DNA from: an uncultured Eubacteriales bacterium
Lineage (GTDB): Bacteria > Bacillota > Clostridia > Oscillospirales > CAG-272
DNA length: 16,914 bases
Direction: 5' to 3'
Assembly (NCBI GenBank): GCA_900546635.1
Contig: URDS01000051.1
Span: 1-16,914, forward strand
How positions within the stretch are numbered: the stretch's first letter is position 1; each line of letters begins with the position of its first letter. Shown piece after piece: positions 15,073-16,914 of the stretch. Below the pieces are notes generated by a model. It searched no databases and was not told where the DNA came from. It saw nothing but the letters and a program-made list of their open reading frames with translations. The position numbers and the translations under genes are program-made.

Positions 15073-15888
15073 ATGAACGAAAAAATCAAAGAACTGCTGA
15101 AAAAAGACCGCTATGATTTCGGCGACCTCTGCGCCGTTATGGAACTGCTGCGCGGCGAGGGCGGCTGTCCGTGGGACAGAGAACAGACGCACGAGAGCAT
15201 CCGGCAAAATTTTATCGAAGAAACCTACGAAGTCATTGAAGCGATCGACAGCCGGGACAAAAAACTCTTGTGCGAGGAACTCGGAGACGTCCTTTTGCAG
15301 GTCGTGTTCCACGCGCAAATGGAAAAGGAAGCCGGCTGCTTCGACATTGGAGACGTTTCGGACGGAATCGTAAAAAAACTGATCTACAGGCACCCGCATA
15401 TTTTCGGAGCGGTACAGGCGGATACGGCGGAAAAGGTGCTGGACAACTGGGAAGCGCTCAAAGCCAAGGAGAAGCACCGGGATACCGTAACCGCATCCCT
15501 GCGCGCCGTGCCAAAGCAATTCCCCGCGCTCATGCGCGCGCAGAAGGTCGGGAAAAAAGCGGCAAAGGCCGGTTTTGATTTTCCAAACGCCGAGTCCGCC
15601 GCAAAAAAGGTCACGGAGGAGCTTTTGGAGGTGCGCACGGCCGCAGGGGACGAAGCGCGCGCAGAGGAAGTCGGCGATCTTTTATTTGCAGCCGTCAACA
15701 CCGCGCGAAAATACGGCGTTGACGCCGAGCGCGCCCTCGGACAGGCGACCGATAAATTCATTTCGCGCTTTGCCGCCGTTGAAGAAACGGTGCTCGCATC
15801 GGGTAAAACCCTGTCTGAGATTCCAATGGAGGAATTGGATACGCTTTGGGATGTGGTCAAATTGCACAAAAATAGTGAAAATAGCTAA
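15073..15888 (+). CDS. mazG: Nucleoside triphosphate pyrophosphohydrolase MazG
   Basis: Hydrolyses (d)NTPs to the monophosphate and pyrophosphate; in E. coli it cleans aberrant nucleotides and influences (p)ppGpp levels. The 271-residue protein has two tandem MazG domains. The first has GCPWDREQTHESIR (31-44), EETYEV with Glu49, Glu50 and Glu53, and EELGD with Asp72. The second has EELLEV (182-187) and EEVGD with Asp202. YRHPHIFG (105-112) is the usual linker signature. Length matches the full-length two-domain type and not the short phage or Mycobacterium forms. GAGGA lies six bases before the ATG. It closes the run that starts with recJ; the downstream HU gene has its own promoter. Confidence 0.96.
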   Translation: MNEKIKELLKKDRYDFGDLCAVMELLRGEGGCPWDREQTHESIRQNFIEETYEVIEAIDSRDKKLLCEELGDVLLQVVFHAQMEKEAGCFDIGDVSDGIVKKLIYRHPHIFGAVQADTAEKVLDNWEALKAKEKHRDTVTASLRAVPKQFPALMRAQKVGKKAAKAGFDFPNAESAAKKVTEELLEVRTAAGDEARAEEVGDLLFAAVNTARKYGVDAERALGQATDKFISRFAAVEETVLASGKTLSEIPMEELDTLWDVVKLHKNSENS

Positions 15889-15925
15889 AAAGCCGCATAA
15901 AATATAGACTTTTTTGAAAAAATGC

Positions 15926-15954
15926 TTGAAATTCGGAATCAGGCATGGTAAAAT
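15926..15954 (+). promoter_or_regulatory. Sigma-A promoter of the HU gene, with extended -10
   Basis: TTGAAA (15926-15931), a 17-base spacer and TAAAAT (15949-15954) preceded by TGG. The match is strong and sits in a clearly AT-rich gap after mazG, about 65 bases before the HU start codon. This fits high, independent expression of an abundant nucleoid protein. Confidence 0.85.
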
Positions 15955-16020
15955 ATGCATTAGCAATTGTATAGAAAAACAAACACTTATTTTTATATTT
16001 TCGAAAGGACGAAACAGGAC

Positions 16021-16299
16021 ATGAACAAGACGGAATTGATCGAAGCGGTAGTGAAAGAAGCCGGTCTGAAAAAGAAAGACGCGGAGGCGGCCGTTTCCGC
16101 AGTAATCGGCGCGATTGAAAATACGCTGAAAAGAGGCGAAAAGGTTCAGCTTGTAGGCTTCGGTACATTTGAAACCAAAATGCGCAAAGCCAGAGAGGGC
16201 AGAAACCCGAAGACGGGCGAAGCGATCAAAATCGAGGCTTCCAAGTACCCTGCATTCTCCGCGGGCAAGGCGTTCAAGGACGCTGTCAACGCGAAGTAA
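16021..16299 (+). CDS. hup: DNA-binding protein HU
   Basis: A small histone-like protein that binds and bends DNA without strict sequence preference and compacts the nucleoid. The 92 residues match the family's usual length of about 90. The start MNKTELIEAV is typical, and the family signature runs from GFGTFE (46-51) through the DNA-inserting arm KMRKAREGRNPKTGE with its intercalating Pro63. The C-terminus (YPAFSAGKAFKDAVN) is also standard. The ATG at 16021 is preferred over an in-frame ATG at 15967, since the usual HU N-terminus begins there and AAAGGA precedes it. The gene has its own promoter and is followed 20 bases later by an intrinsic terminator, so it is probably a single-gene transcript. 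Confidence 0.97.
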   Translation: MNKTELIEAVVKEAGLKKKDAEAAVSAVIGAIENTLKRGEKVQLVGFGTFETKMRKAREGRNPKTGEAIKIEASKYPAFSAGKAFKDAVNAK

Positions 16300-16318
16300 T
16301 ACGCTTTTTGCAAATTCG

Positions 16319-16346
16319 CCGACCCGCTTTTGCGGGTCGGTTTTTT
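16319..16346 (+). terminator. Intrinsic terminator after the HU gene
   Basis: CCGACCCGC (16319-16327) pairs perfectly with GCGGGTCGG (16332-16340) over a TTTT loop and is followed by six T. It isolates HU from the adenylyltransferase-like gene downstream. Confidence 0.93.
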
Positions 16347-16418
16347 AAACGGGAAAACTGCCGCAAAGGCCGGCGCGTCAGCCATGCGGTCTGTCTGTAC
16401 AAACGAACGGAGCACATC

Positions 16419-16914
16419 ATGCAAGCAGAAAAAATCCTAAACGAAGTCGTCTATCTGCACCGGGAAATTCTGGGGGAAAATCTGATCGGGATTTATATCC
16501 ACGGCTCCCTTGCGTTCGGCTGCTATAACCCGAAGCAAAGCGACATCGATTTTCTCACGGTAACCGAGCGTTCCCCCTCCCTCACCGAGAAAAGAACCAT
16601 ACTCGAACGTCTTGTTCGCCTTGAGGCAGACGCGCCGCGCAAAGGATTTGAAATGAGCGTCGTGCTCGCCGAGTACTGCCGCCGCTTTGTCTACCCGACG
16701 CCCTATGAACTGCATTATTCCAAAACGCACAAAAAAGCGTTTCTGGCCGCCCCCGATGAATACTGCAAGGCCATGCGCGGAACCGACCCCGATCTCGCCG
16801 CGCATTTTACCGTCGTGCGGAAAACGGGCGTCACGCTTTACGGAGAAGAAGCCCGTTCCCTGTTTGCGCCGGTTCCGCGCGCAGACTATTTAGACAGCAT
16901 CCGGCGGGACGCGG
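16419..16914 (+). CDS. Aminoglycoside adenylyltransferase-like nucleotidyltransferase (partial, runs off window)
   Basis: The first 165 residues of a protein resembling the AadA/ANT(3'')-ANT(9) family, which inactivates streptomycin or spectinomycin by adenylylation. IYIHGSLAFGCYNPKQSDID (25-44) gives the nucleotidyltransferase motif GS-x(10)-D-x-D, with GS at 29-30 and Asp42 and Asp44 as metal ligands. Glu78 in FEMSVV (77-82) could be the third acidic residue. From about 88 on, YPTPYELHYS and a DPDLAAHF region are like the adenylyltransferase C-terminal domain. The ATG has GGAG six bases upstream. There are no mobile-element marks nearby, and base composition looks like the neighbours, so it may be a resident gene and not an acquired resistance gene. 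No clear promoter was seen in 16347-16418. The substrate cannot be stated from sequence. Confidence 0.8.
   Translation, partial: MQAEKILNEVVYLHREILGENLIGIYIHGSLAFGCYNPKQSDIDFLTVTERSPSLTEKRTILERLVRLEADAPRKGFEMSVVLAEYCRRFVYPTPYELHYSKTHKKAFLAAPDEYCKAMRGTDPDLAAHFTVVRKTGVTLYGEEARSLFAPVPRADYLDSIRRDA

Noticed and set aside
16120..16320. Possible tRNA or other small RNA near HU
   Set aside because: No cloverleaf, T-loop or anticodon arm could be found; the sequence is HU coding DNA followed by a simple terminator.

Overview
The window is a GC-rich stretch of ordinary bacterial chromosome, almost certainly from an anaerobic Clostridia-type Firmicute (Oscillospirales-like by gene content and order; rank below class is inference). 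The grounds are the cdaA-cdaR pair, the bifunctional RelA/SpoT gene followed by dtd and the radical-SAM gene hemZ, a SpoVB/YtgP-type flippase next to mazG and HU, Shine-Dalgarno-led genes and clear sigma-A type promoters. No tRNA, rRNA, CRISPR array, transposase or phage gene was seen.

Layout. (1) Positions 1-143 hold the edge of a dispersed palindromic repeat and a perfect 44-base palindrome that serves as terminator. (2) Positions 144-1658 (minus strand) hold one sulfatase gene with its own strong promoter. (3) Positions 1659-2020 are a divergent promoter region. (4) Positions 2021-5758 (plus) hold the overlapping genes cdaA, cdaR and a COG2509-type FAD-dependent oxidoreductase: c-di-AMP synthesis, its membrane regulator, and an uncharacterised flavoprotein tied to them by an ATGA overlap. 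(5) Positions 5759-6172 are non-coding and rich in hairpins, including two paralogous 46-base palindromic units whose stems keep pairing through compensatory changes; part of this element recurs inverted at position 1. (6) Positions 6173-15888 (plus) are a tight seven-gene run: recJ, relA/spoT, dtd, hemZ, a uridine-kinase-like P-loop kinase, a SpoVB/YtgP-like flippase and mazG, all overlapping or separated by at most 16 bases. (7) Positions 15889-16346 hold HU with its own promoter and terminator. (8) From 16419 to the window end runs an incomplete aminoglycoside-adenylyltransferase-like gene.

How they fit together. Both nucleotide second-messenger systems of Firmicutes, c-di-AMP (CdaA/CdaR) and (p)ppGpp (Rel), lie here in adjacent transcription units. 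The recJ-mazG run mixes DNA repair, stringent response, tRNA proofreading, tetrapyrrole synthesis, nucleotide salvage and clean-up, and envelope precursor export, a housekeeping cluster and not a dedicated pathway. I found no convincing new defence or metabolic system. The least explained signal is the palindromic repeat family around 5785-5930 with its inverted copy at 1-48.
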